Positions 16,968-26,740 are shown, counted from the first letter of the stretch. The stretch is DNA of 64,000 nt from CBDCWQ01 sp965223435 (GCA_965223435.1 CBDCWQ010000021.1:248001-312000), one strand, 5' to 3'. Notes: a model not told the origin generated them from the letters alone. Program-made: numbers and translations.

Positions 16968-18435
16968 TCAACCGCCCGCCAGACACCGTGTGCCCCGTCA
17001 GCCCGGGGCGCCGATCGACTCCATCCATAATCGCCTGACGGATTTCTTTGGGCGTAGCGTTGGGGGCAACCTGCCATGCCAATAGGGCAGCCCCCGAGAC
17101 TATGGGTGCGGCAAAACTATTTCCCAGAACAAGGCCCTCAGGGGGAACTTCAGAATCGTCGAGAAGAGAAGCAGAATAATCATAGTAGTACAGCGGTGTC
17201 GCCAGCTCCAGGCCCTGGCCTCGAGCGGAGTAGGCGGCCACTTCATCGTCCGGGCCACTCGAGATCACGCCGAGCAAGTTGTCGGCATAAAACTCTGCGG
17301 GTATGGACATCGCTTCCGGATCGTTTGCCCCCCCGGCCACCACGAGGATCCCCGCGGCATTTGCCCGTTCGATGGCCGATGCGGCCTCTTGCTTAATCAC
17401 CGCGAAATTCAACGAGGCCGTAGGGAGAAGCAATGCCAGCCAAAGCGGCTGCACAATCGTGCTCAGGTTGATGACACGAACGTCGGCGCCTCCCTCACCG
17501 CGGTCATGTCTTAGCCTCATATCAATGGCGTAGTCCATTGCGCTCACGAGCCGCGACATATCCGAAGGATGGAACTTGAAGATGTCGTTGAACGGAACGT
17601 TAAAGTGGTCATGAAACTGAACGCTGCCTTCTTTTCGGCGAAGTGCCATGACCTTAGCCCCTGGCGCCACGCCCACCGTCCCCGAATTTGGGAGTTCGGC
17701 TAGCCAGCGGTTGACCATGTTTCCATGACCATCGGTATCCGTGGGATCGTTGTCCTCATCGACGAAGTCCCAACCCCAAATGTCGTCCACATACCCGTTC
17801 TGATTGTTGTCAATGCCGTCATCGGGCGTCTCTCCCGGATTACGCCAGTAGTTGACGTAACGGTCCGAAAGCTGGCCCCCCTGGTCAACAACCGCCACCA
17901 CAAAATCACCGGCATCCGGGGCGATGGACCAAGCCTCCGGAAGGTCAATATCTACGTCGAAATGGGTAGGATCGTACTGACCCTCGTTGTGGAAATTGAC
18001 GTAATAGTCGAAGACGTCCAACTTCTCCGGATTCCAAATTCCTTGATCGGCGATATGTGACGCATGACCATGAGCTACGTCCTCCAGGGTTTCAATGGCC
18101 CCCGAGAAGTCGTCTCGAATCATTTTTGCCGTCACAACCCGGTCGGGGACCGAGGTCTGTTTCTCTTTGGCCTCAAGTGAAACAAGCATCGGGTCGTTGT
18201 TTGCCTGCTTGGGGTAGACACGGGCATAGGTGGCGAGCGGTCGATCGTCCGGTCGCTGAAACTTCAGATCCCGATCTCGCACGTCGATAAACCAAATGGC
18301 AGCAGTACTTGACTCGAGTAGAGTAGACAAATTCTGAATGCGTTGGCTTGAATACGGAAAGCCGGTCATGGACGAAGCGCTGCATCCAATACCATAAATC
18401 ATCCCCCGTTCGACGGAAGTAGGCCGAGTCTTCAT
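16795..18435 (-). CDS. Giant-family copy A, middle fragment with S8 subtilisin-like domain
   Basis: A 546-aa frame. True homology starts near 18365 with GFPYSSQRIQNLSTLLESS and AAIWFIDV, the end of toroid 1. The preceding residues are out of frame, so an extra base at about 18363-18366 explains the break. From about residue 120 it is a peptidase S8 domain with a complete triad: D184 in VVAVVDQGG, H237 in DTDGHGN, S440 in GNSFAAP. The oxyanion region falls near LVVAGGAN. In copies C and E this position holds toroid 2, so the protease replaces that domain. Before the triad lies DDGIDNNQNGYVDD, a likely Ca-binding loop seen in bacterial S8 proteins. A stop at 16795 precedes the return of family homology in another frame. 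Confidence 0.72.
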   Translation of the reverse strand: MKTRPTSVERGMIYGIGCSASSMTGFPYSSQRIQNLSTLLESSTAAIWFIDVRDRDLKFQRPDDRPLATYARVYPKQANNDPMLVSLEAKEKQTSVPDRVVTAKMIRDDFSGAIETLEDVAHGHASHIADQGIWNPEKLDVFDYYVNFHNEGQYDPTHFDVDIDLPEAWSIAPDAGDFVVAVVDQGGQLSDRYVNYWRNPGETPDDGIDNNQNGYVDDIWGWDFVDEDNDPTDTDGHGNMVNRWLAELPNSGTVGVAPGAKVMALRRKEGSVQFHDHFNVPFNDIFKFHPSDMSRLVSAMDYAIDMRLRHDRGEGGADVRVINLSTIVQPLWLALLLPTASLNFAVIKQEAASAIERANAAGILVVAGGANDPEAMSIPAEFYADNLLGVISSGPDDEVAAYSARGQGLELATPLYYYDYSASLLDDSEVPPEGLVLGNSFAAPIVSGAALLAWQVAPNATPKEIRQAIMDGVDRRPGLTGHTVSGGRLNVFRALQHLRLAQFQALPGSVGGQTSAIEDKIEQGGAEVRYHLRGEDGAQCLDARFG

Positions 18436-21400
18436 GGTCGACCCTCTCCGTGAACCTCCAAAGGCCCAAGATTACGCCGGCGGTTGCTTCAAGATGGTAG
18501 GACCTCGGCTGCTTAGATTGCGCTTCGGGGCTGAGATCAATGTAGGGGTCACGAAAGTCTGCAGGAAAGTAGTGGGCTCCGCGGTAACTTCGGTCTTGAG
18601 GATCGTTGCTGAAAGGCAAATCTTTCACAAACGCATCAATGGTATATCGAAGACAAGCCGCAACCTTTGTGATCTCGGCCTCGGAAAGGGTTCCAAAATC
18701 TACCGAAAGAGCCAACCAGCTACAATTGTCCACGGCCGAGAAGCGGCTGGCGACAAATCCCCCGGCGTTATCAAAAAAACCTCCGGTGATGATGCGGCCC
18801 TTCTCCGGGTCCCAAAGGTGCTGGAAAATCGCCTGTCGTAAAGCACCTCTCGCGTCGCGAAGTTCCTCTTCCGCAAGCCCTAAACGCGCCACGTGTTCGA
18901 GGGCATGATTCAGGACACTCAGAGCATCTATGTTATGCTCCGTAACCACATGCGTCGAGGGCGCGCGCGGGGTTTCATCGTCGTACCCCAGCGAATCAAG
19001 AACTTTGTAGTAGTCCACACCATTTTCGGCACCCTCTAGCGCTTCCGCCGTGAACCCTGCGGTGAACAGACCCGAGTCCGTCTGAGTCCGCAACAAACCA
19101 CGGAGGGCAGCCTGGTAACACTCCAAATAGAAGGACCTCTCTGCATCCCCAGAACCTGAAACACCCTCGGCGCTTAAAAACACGCCGAGGCCATGAATCG
19201 CCCACGCGGAGGCCCCGGTGACCAACCGAAAGTCCTTCCAGTTGTCCCCGGCGGTATTGTGCGAAAAGTGCCAGCCTAAGATCACCCGATTGTCTTCGGG
19301 GTCGCGCACCGCGTGCTGGCACAGCCAGGTGGCAAGTTCGCCCGCGTGCTTTTCCCCACGACGGGCAGCCTGAGCCAATGCGATACCTTGAGTATAAACC
19401 CAGACCCGTTCGAAATCGGCTAGTTTCTCCGAGTCTTGATTGCTGGCGTCCGGGACAAACTCTCGCTGCGCCCCATTCGAAGGATTGTAGCGTGCGTCGC
19501 GGAGAACCAGTGCACGCGCATAATTGCCTTCGATGTTGCCGCTCCCCCCGGCGGCCAGTGAGATCTCCGCCCCGGCGTGCCACTCGCTCTCGACAAGGCG
19601 CGCTGCATGGGCGAAGGCTCCATCTGTGGACCACCAATAGGTTGCCGAAGGCCCCAAAAGCGTGTCGGGGGTCGCCTCGGCGCCATGCGCACCGGTCCAT
19701 GTGGCCTCTGCGGCGACGCCCACGGGGCCGAGGTCTGGGGACACCGCCATGTGGTACTGGTTTTCAACCTGAAGCTGAACGACTTGCGGCTTGTTGGGCC
19801 CGGCGGCGCCTTGTGAAACAAGAGCCACCCGAGTCTGCACCGCCGCGGGTAACAGGCCGGTTGCTCTTGAGACCGTAACCCGTTCCCGGCCGCCCTCTTT
19901 GCGGGGCGCTTCAACCCAAGTCGCCATCCATAGATCTTGGTGAGCCACAAGCACGGGTACCCCGTGAAGCGTGTCGGCGCCGGGGCCGTGGGTCTTCCCG
20001 TGGATCTTTTGGGCCCCTCGCAGTTCCTCCGATCGGAGCCCCTCGTTCCAGGCCACATTGATGGTTTGTGACTCGAAACGGGTGCCGTCTCTACTCCGAG
20101 AGACCTGGATTTTGCCGATCGGGGTCTTTTGGGGGCCCTGGGCCTCCTCGCCCGGGACGTAGGCCAAAACCGCCAGTCCCCCAGATGTGGCAGCGATCCG
20201 CGGCATGTATCCGGTCGCGACTTCGGCGGGTGGGGACCAAGACCGCCCGCCATCGTGCGACCGAGACAGCACGATCGAATTTTCGCCCGCAACATTGGGG
20301 TCGGCGGAGGGGCCCCGTTCGTACAGGGCGTACAAAACACCGCCTGGCCCATCGCTCAACTGAGGGTGAGAGGGCCGTTCATCAAGGCCGTCCTGGTCCA
20401 AAACGTCGATGGTCGTCATCCGCCAGTTCAAAAAAACGCCATCCGACCACGCGCCGGCCTGCCACTTCACTGAGTCCTCGGACCACGCCCCGTCCGACAA
20501 AGGTCGCTGGGCAATGACGATGTTGTCCTCGGTGTGCCAGCGCCCCTCATAAAGGTATTGATACTGAGCGCCGAGATGCAATAGCAGGGCCTCATCGCCG
20601 GGTTCGGGGGCTCGCTTCCACGTGTCGCGCCAACCGACCACGAATTTTCTTGGCTTCTGCCCATGCACCACTTCAGTGCGGTAAAGAGCGTCGTCGTACG
20701 CCGAAACCCAAAGGGGATTCAAGACCGGAACATTGTCCCACATCAGATTGCCTCGGGCCACGATATGGATACCATCTTGATTGACGTATAAGGACGGTTC
20801 GTAGACCGAATGCTCCTCCGTCCACGTCTTTTCCTCACGCAAGACATAGGACTCTTCGCACCAGCAGTCCGTACACTCGCAGGCGCCGCGGCGCTTTGGG
20901 TACTGAGCTTTGTACTTGACCAGCTCTTCGACCGTCTTGCGCATCGAACGATCGAACACATTGTTCGGCGAACCTTCGAAGTTCTTAAGGTAAAAAATCT
21001 TGCCGGCCTCGCCCCAGACCACGTGCACATTCCCCAGTAGGTCGTGCGCAAGACCCAAACCACGTTTCCACTGGGTGTTGCTTCGAACGACCCGGGGCGT
21101 GTCGGGCCAAGTCGCTCCCCCATCGTGACTCTCGAGCACCAGGAGACGGCTTAAGGGCCCAGACCCGCTCACCTTGAGTTTTTCAATCCAAGCGAGGACC
21201 ACGTCAGAACCGAGGCTCGAAATCCGTAGTTCGGACACTTCCACGGCTACACCGACGTCGGCCGCAGCCCCCGCTCCTCGAGATGGCACAGCCTCGCCAC
21301 CGGTGGGGATCGAGAGGGGAGAACTCCACGAGCCCGGTCGCCCGCCCTGCTGACTCCGAAGGTATCGAATTTCGTCTCCGAACCCCGGACCCAACCCGCG

Positions 21401-22000
21401 GGCCACAAAACCCAGGTGGGCGAACAAGACCCCACCGCTGTCCGCCATGGCCACCTGTGGCAACCCTGCCTTGACGGCCTCTGCGGCGGTCGAAGGAACC
21501 TCAAAGGCATCATGCGGTTTTTTGGGCGCGGGCACCGAAGTTGCCACCTCGATGAGTTCAGAACGCTTGGACTCCACTAGGTTCCCGTCCGAATCTTCGA
21601 TGCTCGCGGTGACGTAATACCGGTGGGCCGCCTGTCCGACCAAGGTCTCTTGGTACGTTGGTTCGACCCGTTTTGCGACGACCACGCCATCGCGATCCAC
21701 TTGGTAGCGAATGACGGTGTCTTCTGGGATAGGCGCTCGGTTCATCAAGGACCGCGGCGGCTCCCAGTGAAGCCGTATGCGCTGGCCCTGAAGGACAGCC
21801 TCAAACCGAGACGGCGGATTCGGAACCACTGAGAGAAATGGTTCGATCGCAGTCCCCGGGGGCACCCTTGTCACCCCACCGCCCTCCATCACTATGCCGG
21901 GTTTGAGCAACCGTGTATGCGGACCAGCGAGAACGTTCTCGCCTGCTTTGCGCTCCAGTAGGCGGAACGGGTAGGCGTAAACATTGGCCGTTTCTTTCAC
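18173..22000 (-). CDS. Giant-family copy A, N-terminal fragment: FnIII-like, propeller, toroid 1
   Basis: A 1275-aa frame starting at a GTG at 22000 just inside the chain. It lacks the signal peptide and GW.LLS module of the other copies and a stop lies immediately upstream, so it is N-terminally truncated next to the nucleotidyltransferase gene. Seen in order: FnIII-like segment (RIRLHWEPP ... HRYYVTASIED, about 40-150); sialidase-like propeller region with an Asp-box (SRSHDGGRSWSPP) and the Cys motif CECTDCWCEESY; toroid 1 with ERVWVYTQGIALAQ, VTGASAWAIHGLGVFL, VVTEHNIDALSVLNHAL, AVDNCSWLALSVDF and YHLEATAGVILGLW. The family homology leaves this frame at DLWYWMQRFVHD near 18366 and continues in the next fragment. 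It is probably non-functional in its present form. Confidence 0.7.
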   Translation of the reverse strand: MKETANVYAYPFRLLERKAGENVLAGPHTRLLKPGIVMEGGGVTRVPPGTAIEPFLSVVPNPPSRFEAVLQGQRIRLHWEPPRSLMNRAPIPEDTVIRYQVDRDGVVVAKRVEPTYQETLVGQAAHRYYVTASIEDSDGNLVESKRSELIEVATSVPAPKKPHDAFEVPSTAAEAVKAGLPQVAMADSGGVLFAHLGFVARGLGPGFGDEIRYLRSQQGGRPGSWSSPLSIPTGGEAVPSRGAGAAADVGVAVEVSELRISSLGSDVVLAWIEKLKVSGSGPLSRLLVLESHDGGATWPDTPRVVRSNTQWKRGLGLAHDLLGNVHVVWGEAGKIFYLKNFEGSPNNVFDRSMRKTVEELVKYKAQYPKRRGACECTDCWCEESYVLREEKTWTEEHSVYEPSLYVNQDGIHIVARGNLMWDNVPVLNPLWVSAYDDALYRTEVVHGQKPRKFVVGWRDTWKRAPEPGDEALLLHLGAQYQYLYEGRWHTEDNIVIAQRPLSDGAWSEDSVKWQAGAWSDGVFLNWRMTTIDVLDQDGLDERPSHPQLSDGPGGVLYALYERGPSADPNVAGENSIVLSRSHDGGRSWSPPAEVATGYMPRIAATSGGLAVLAYVPGEEAQGPQKTPIGKIQVSRSRDGTRFESQTINVAWNEGLRSEELRGAQKIHGKTHGPGADTLHGVPVLVAHQDLWMATWVEAPRKEGGRERVTVSRATGLLPAAVQTRVALVSQGAAGPNKPQVVQLQVENQYHMAVSPDLGPVGVAAEATWTGAHGAEATPDTLLGPSATYWWSTDGAFAHAARLVESEWHAGAEISLAAGGSGNIEGNYARALVLRDARYNPSNGAQREFVPDASNQDSEKLADFERVWVYTQGIALAQAARRGEKHAGELATWLCQHAVRDPEDNRVILGWHFSHNTAGDNWKDFRLVTGASAWAIHGLGVFLSAEGVSGSGDAERSFYLECYQAALRGLLRTQTDSGLFTAGFTAEALEGAENGVDYYKVLDSLGYDDETPRAPSTHVVTEHNIDALSVLNHALEHVARLGLAEEELRDARGALRQAIFQHLWDPEKGRIITGGFFDNAGGFVASRFSAVDNCSWLALSVDFGTLSEAEITKVAACLRYTIDAFVKDLPFSNDPQDRSYRGAHYFPADFRDPYIDLSPEAQSKQPRSYHLEATAGVILGLWRFTERVDHEDSAYFRRTGDDLWYWMQRFVHDRLSVFKPTHSEFVYSTRVKYCCHLVYRRARSGSEVSATGRSTARHLCPCLPQAGKQRPDACFT

Positions 22001-22077
22001 GCGGATTGGATGGGGCGTTTAGAAAAGAAGGTTATTGACCTTGCAACCGAGATGAACGCAGGATTAACTTGGGGCCA

Positions 22078-22614
22078 ATGGAGGTTCTTCGCACCATCTC
22101 ATTCTATGCTGAGGCGAAGGGCGTGGAGTTTCTCATTATCGGAGGCCACGCTGTCAACCACTACGGCTTATCTCGACAAACGGGTGATATCGATCTCATT
22201 GTTCGGCGAAGCAAAAAGGCCTGGTGGGAGGATGTCTTTGAGCGTCTGCGCTATGAAATCGGTCAGAACGATGACCGCTTCGCACGCTTCAGACCCAAAT
22301 CCTTAGCCGACTGGCCAATCGATCTCATGTTCGTTGACGATGCAACGTTCAAGAAGCTCTTGGCGCAGGCTGAACAAGCTGATCTGGGTGTTGCGGCGGT
22401 ACGCGTCGTATCTGCGCGTCACTTGGCGACCCTCAAGATTCATGCGCTCAAACATTATCAGCCACATCGCTACGCCAAGGATTACAATGATCTCCTTTGG
22501 TTGCTCAGGTCTGGTCGAACGGGTCTGGGTGATGAAGAGCTTCGTGAGTTGTGTGAGAGATATGCTTCCGAGGACCTGTATGCTAAGGTGGTCGGAGATT
22601 GGGGCAAACAATGA
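22078..22614 (+). CDS. Nucleotidyltransferase-fold protein (MNT/AbiEii-like)
   Basis: About 178 aa. The nucleotidyltransferase signature is clear: FLIIGGHAVNHYGLSRQTGDIDLIV gives the GG...DxD core (D37, D39), with a third carboxylate at D82 in DWPIDLMFVD. The C-terminal half has ARHLATLKIHALKH and KDYNDLLWLL, as in stand-alone transferases of toxin-antitoxin or small-molecule type. The ATG at 22078 is taken as start; a TTG at 22069 in the same frame is possible. An ATG at 22010 in another frame encodes RLEKKVIDLATEMN, which could be a shifted leader. The stop overlaps the next start (ATGA), so the two genes are co-translated. It sits between copies A and B and interrupts the minus-strand run. 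Confidence 0.75.
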   Translation: MEVLRTISFYAEAKGVEFLIIGGHAVNHYGLSRQTGDIDLIVRRSKKAWWEDVFERLRYEIGQNDDRFARFRPKSLADWPIDLMFVDDATFKKLLAQAEQADLGVAAVRVVSARHLATLKIHALKHYQPHRYAKDYNDLLWLLRSGRTGLGDEELRELCERYASEDLYAKVVGDWGKQ

Positions 22615-22790
22615 GACTTCGAGATGATGACTTGCTCAATTTGGATGACGCTCCAGACTTTATATCGGAGCCGCCCCCCATCTCCGCGGCCGAATTGATC
22701 GAACACTGCCAGAAGATGCTCCCCTATTGGAACCGGATTCGGTACTCGAAGCCGGAGCCGGAATTCTTGGGTGAGTCCTTCCGGCTTTGA
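22611..22790 (+). CDS. Small partner protein of the nucleotidyltransferase
   Basis: A 59-aa acidic protein (MRLRDDDLLNLDDAPDFISE...) whose ATG overlaps the stop of the nucleotidyltransferase by ATGA. It has a proline-rich stretch followed by an amphipathic helix (ELIEHCQKMLPYWNRIRY). No HEPN motif (RxxxxH) is present, so it is not the usual MNT partner. It could be an antitoxin-like or regulatory subunit; function unknown. Its end faces the end of copy B, 53 bp away. Confidence 0.6.
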   Translation: MRLRDDDLLNLDDAPDFISEPPPISAAELIEHCQKMLPYWNRIRYSKPEPEFLGESFRL

Positions 22791-22843
22791 GCCGAACGCA
22801 GAAAGCTTGCGGATTCCTCAAAACCTGCCCTACCCAGGTGTTC

Positions 22844-25800
22844 TCATTCGTGGCCGACGACTTCGAGTGCCTGGTTGAAGATTGCGGTGTGCATAGAGCG
22901 ATCGGTCACTTTGAAAGTGGGTTGGCCTTCCGGTACGTATTGCAAGGCTTGGGTGGCCGACTTGCTGAGGGAAACGCGGCGCGTCGTGAGGTAGCGTACA
23001 AGCTTGTAGTGGGTCTTGGTGGTGCGAAGGTCGTAGAGGACTGCACCGGTGCTGGCGGGGTAGAGCCGAAAGCCTTTTTTGTCGTGTATCTGTATCGCGG
23101 TGAGGACTTTTTGCTCCGTCAAGTACTGAAGCATCTCCTCTTTGGTGTATTCCGCAGCTCGGTAGAGTGTACCCTCGGAGAGGTTCTGTGAGGGGGGCGG
23201 CTCTTCGATGGGACCGGGCGGAGGCGGGTTTCGCATGAAGAGTTTGAGGCGCTCGGTCAGAACGAGCCCGCTTTGTGCGCTGACCTGAAAGGTGTTTGGT
23301 GCCTGCTTGACACGTTCAATCAAACCGGCATCGGCGAGTTCTTCTACAGATTCGGCGATGGTGCTCTCCAAGAGCGGAAAGTCTGCTTTCAGGTCGTTCA
23401 TGCTTGATGCGACGTTTCGTAACCGCTCGATGATCATGATTTTCTCGAGGGACCCAAACTGGTGCGCTTGTAGACTTGGGTCGGCAAGGTCTGAGATCTC
23501 TCTGGGGTAGGTCTCTTCAAGGTAGGCGATAACCGGGGTCAACGGCTGAGGCGTGAGCCAAAACTGAGCCTCGACGTTGTCCAGCCTGCCTTCGTTTGAA
23601 GATGCGATGAGATCTGCGTTTCTGAGGGCGGTGAGCGTTTGGAGAAGCTCCTTTTTCGCCAATCCGGTTGCTTGTTGCAATCCATGTCCCCACTGGGTTC
23701 CGAGGTGGTGGAGCGCGCCAAGAATGCTCAGCGCTCCTTCGCGCCCGATGGCCAAGAGGGCTTTCTCCGGGATGCTTCGGATGGGGTGTTTGGGTGACTC
23801 CGCCGCCAGGATGTCTTCAAGCCGTTCAGGCAGGGAGGCGCCCCCTTGAACGTTCAGCGTTAGGACGCCGGTGGGCGACCCCATGATGATGCCGACATTG
23901 AGCATCTCTTTGACGGTATGGTCGAGGTTTCGCCCTGGAAGCTCAGCCTTCAGTTGGTCGAGCGTGCGTGGCCCGCGACCGAGTCTTTCAACGATGTACT
24001 GCGGCACGTGATTGGTGAAGACCTTCAGGACATCTTCTGGTGACATGGAACCATTGCTTTGTCCCGGAAACAGTTCCCTGAAGTAGTCGATGCTTTTTTG
24101 AATGTTGTCGGAACGAAGGGAGTACACCAGATCAGCCGGTTTCTTCCTGTCTCCTTCGCGGAGGACCCAGTCGCCCAACGTTACAGAGTGGCGTTGTGTG
24201 CCGGTAAGGCCATAGATGTGTGCCAATCGGGTGGCTGGAAGAGAACCGTGGCGACTCACCGTGCCTAAGATGTCAAGTATGACGCCTTCATTGTGCATAG
24301 CCCAGACGAAAACTTGGCCAAGGTGAAGGTTTGAAGTCTTGGCGTTTTTCGCGAGTGCATGGAGATGGTCCACGATGGATGCTTGGGGCTTGGGGTTGAT
24401 GGAGAGCACATCAGAGTCGACTGCCCAAGTGACCCACCCGGCTTCCTCCAGGGTTTCGACCCGTGAACGAAGCTGGGGGAACCAGTGGCGAAACGCCGCC
24501 TCGAGGTTGCTCATGCTTTGAGGTTCAACGCTCAGGAGATCCAAGAGGAGAAGGTTCCGGGGATCAAGCAGGACCAGCTCTTCGCTTGGTTTCAGCTTCC
24601 CAGGTGTACTGTTGGGAAAGAGGTGACCGAGATATGCGACCACGTTGAGGAGGGCATCGGTGTCGAGCGATACGTCGAAATCCATCGAAAAACGCTCCGA
24701 TTTTCCAGAAAGCTTGATGATGCCAGCTCGTTCTAGAGGGGTGACAATGGATTTCTTGAAAGAGGCCATTTCGAAACCGTAGCCTCCGAACGCAAGCGAC
24801 AACGCGTCATGATAGTCTCTGGTTCCGTGGATGCTGAGTGCGGTGATGAACGGAAGGGACATTGGGTTTCGTAGTGCTTCCAGCGCTTGTCGAATCCTGA
24901 GAGGAACGGTCGTAGCGTGCGCGTAGGTCTCGAGGAGCGAGGCCAGGGCCAGGCCGTGTTGGTCGGCGATTTCAAAACGCCCATCCCGGGTCTGGAACCA
25001 TAAACCCGCATCGACCAAGCTTGCGACAAGCTTGTCGTTTCCGGTGCCAAGGTCCCCAAAGGTGGATTTCAGCGTCGCCAGAGAAAGCGCCTGATGGCGC
25101 GACGTCTCGAGGATGCTTCGAGTTCTGGGATCCTCCAGATGCTGCAGCTGGTCGGCGGGCTGACCCTGGTTTGCGACCGACCCAGGATAGAGCGTTTTGA
25201 GATAGGCTACGAGTGGAGTGAGGCCGCCTGGAACAAGGCTGAGGGTCTGGTGCCTGACGCCGGGGAAGCCGGCGCGTTCGATAGAGATGAGGCCCGCTTG
25301 AGCGAGGGCATTGACGCTTTTTTGATACGCTTCCGGCCCAATCTGATCTCGCACGATTTTGCCGTTGGTCGGCCCCGTGAAGGTGAGCATCTCTATCACG
25401 GTGAGGCCGCCCTCGTCGTTGAGGGCCCTAAGGGCTGGTCCGGGGTCAAAATCAGGGTGGAGTGGGCCAGTGGGGGGCTCCGCCGGTGGGGGCGTTTGAC
25501 TGTCAACAATGTCGCGACCCGCGTGGGCGGTGGTCGGCGCTGGTGTTTTTCGCGTGCTGCTCTGGGTTGCGGCGTCGGCGCCATAGTACGTGCCTAGAAT
25601 GAAGTTTCGCATCCAAAGGTGCCACTCGGTGGTGGCGAGGGCCGGATAGAGGTCGGCGACATCTTGGTACCACTGCCATAGCGGGTGCTCTTCTAAGAAG
25701 GCTTCGATGAGCTCGTCCCTTGGGACACTCGCGTTGAGCGCATAGACGGGGATCATGGGCTGCTCATCGAGGGCTTGGGGCAGCTTTGGAAGCACGAGGT

Positions 25801-26740
25801 CGAGAAAGCTCGGGACCTCCGTCCCCGGAATGTCGTCGACGGAATAGATTTCCTTTTCGAAGAGGTAGATCTTATGCTCGTCGAACCGATGGGAGGCGCC
25901 GCCAGCCGCGGGTATGTCGTAGATGGGGACGTGGTCTCGGATATGGGTTTCGCTTTGGAAGGCGACCCATTCGGCCCCCGGTGTTTTGGGCAGCACCCGA
26001 TCTTGAAAAACCTCTTGGGCGCTGACCCACCCAACGTGGGTCCAGTGGTCGTTCCACGCTTCGGGAAGGCGGTCGACGACGAAGATGGTGGTTAGGAGTT
26101 GTGTGGGTTCGGTCAGGAAGAGCCCGAGGGTGACGGCCAGCCCGTGTCCCAGACCGGCGGTTGCGGGGTCCATTCGCAACAGGGCTTCGAGGGCTCGTAC
26201 CAATCCTTTGTCGGGCCGAATCTTGGTGCCTATCGTGTTTTGTCCTGGACCTTTGGGGGGCGATGAGATTTTCGGCAAGCGGAGCATACTGTGGGCGAGC
26301 ACCCGGTCGACCGACTGGTTCTGGGCTAGAAAGTAGGGTTCGAGGCCTTTCGCCCACCCTTCGAGCGTTCCGCCCGGTCCAATGAGGGTGTTTGCCTGCT
26401 CTTGGGCATCGACCAGCGCGGTATCTCCCTCGATTTGGTCTCGGCTTGACGCCGTCGGAGGGGGTTCGAGAGGGTAGCTGTTTTGCACCAAGCGGTCATG
26501 CACGTCGATGAACCAGATGACCGCTGTGCTGGAGTGGAGCATGGTCGACAGATCTTGGATGCGCTGGCTTGAGTAGGGGAAGCCGTGATCACGCACAAAT
26601 GCCTGGGCGCCCCACCACAAAGCCAGGGCCTCCTCTCGAAACTGTGCGGCCCGAGGGGCGTCGGCACGGGCGTCTGCTCCGCGCGACTTGGATCTCGGCG
26701 GATCTGCCCGGGCTGGGCGGAGCGTACACCGCGACGCCAA
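22844..26740 (-). CDS. Giant-family copy B, C-terminal part with about eight winged-helix-like repeats
   Basis: A 1298-aa frame. Family homology begins near 26655 (REEALALWWGAQAFVRDHG, FPYSSQRIQDLSTMLHSST), the end of toroid 1; earlier residues are out of frame. Residues about 65-430 hold a region not seen in the other copies. From about 434 to 1168 (25440-23235) runs a series of about eight units of 80-100 residues, each like a winged helix: an opening helix (ILDILGTVSRHG, IVERLGRGPRT, IIERLRNVAS), a recognition-like helix, then a closing '...L..AGLI' and a short wing, ending in a helix such as VIAYLEETYP. The last 130 residues are unrelated. Repeated DNA-binding-like folds in an exported protein are unusual. 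Confidence 0.65.
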   Translation of the reverse strand: MASRCTLRPARADPPRSKSRGADARADAPRAAQFREEALALWWGAQAFVRDHGFPYSSQRIQDLSTMLHSSTAVIWFIDVHDRLVQNSYPLEPPPTASSRDQIEGDTALVDAQEQANTLIGPGGTLEGWAKGLEPYFLAQNQSVDRVLAHSMLRLPKISSPPKGPGQNTIGTKIRPDKGLVRALEALLRMDPATAGLGHGLAVTLGLFLTEPTQLLTTIFVVDRLPEAWNDHWTHVGWVSAQEVFQDRVLPKTPGAEWVAFQSETHIRDHVPIYDIPAAGGASHRFDEHKIYLFEKEIYSVDDIPGTEVPSFLDLVLPKLPQALDEQPMIPVYALNASVPRDELIEAFLEEHPLWQWYQDVADLYPALATTEWHLWMRNFILGTYYGADAATQSSTRKTPAPTTAHAGRDIVDSQTPPPAEPPTGPLHPDFDPGPALRALNDEGGLTVIEMLTFTGPTNGKIVRDQIGPEAYQKSVNALAQAGLISIERAGFPGVRHQTLSLVPGGLTPLVAYLKTLYPGSVANQGQPADQLQHLEDPRTRSILETSRHQALSLATLKSTFGDLGTGNDKLVASLVDAGLWFQTRDGRFEIADQHGLALASLLETYAHATTVPLRIRQALEALRNPMSLPFITALSIHGTRDYHDALSLAFGGYGFEMASFKKSIVTPLERAGIIKLSGKSERFSMDFDVSLDTDALLNVVAYLGHLFPNSTPGKLKPSEELVLLDPRNLLLLDLLSVEPQSMSNLEAAFRHWFPQLRSRVETLEEAGWVTWAVDSDVLSINPKPQASIVDHLHALAKNAKTSNLHLGQVFVWAMHNEGVILDILGTVSRHGSLPATRLAHIYGLTGTQRHSVTLGDWVLREGDRKKPADLVYSLRSDNIQKSIDYFRELFPGQSNGSMSPEDVLKVFTNHVPQYIVERLGRGPRTLDQLKAELPGRNLDHTVKEMLNVGIIMGSPTGVLTLNVQGGASLPERLEDILAAESPKHPIRSIPEKALLAIGREGALSILGALHHLGTQWGHGLQQATGLAKKELLQTLTALRNADLIASSNEGRLDNVEAQFWLTPQPLTPVIAYLEETYPREISDLADPSLQAHQFGSLEKIMIIERLRNVASSMNDLKADFPLLESTIAESVEELADAGLIERVKQAPNTFQVSAQSGLVLTERLKLFMRNPPPPGPIEEPPPSQNLSEGTLYRAAEYTKEEMLQYLTEQKVLTAIQIHDKKGFRLYPASTGAVLYDLRTTKTHYKLVRYLTTRRVSLSKSATQALQYVPEGQPTFKVTDRSMHTAIFNQALEVVGHE

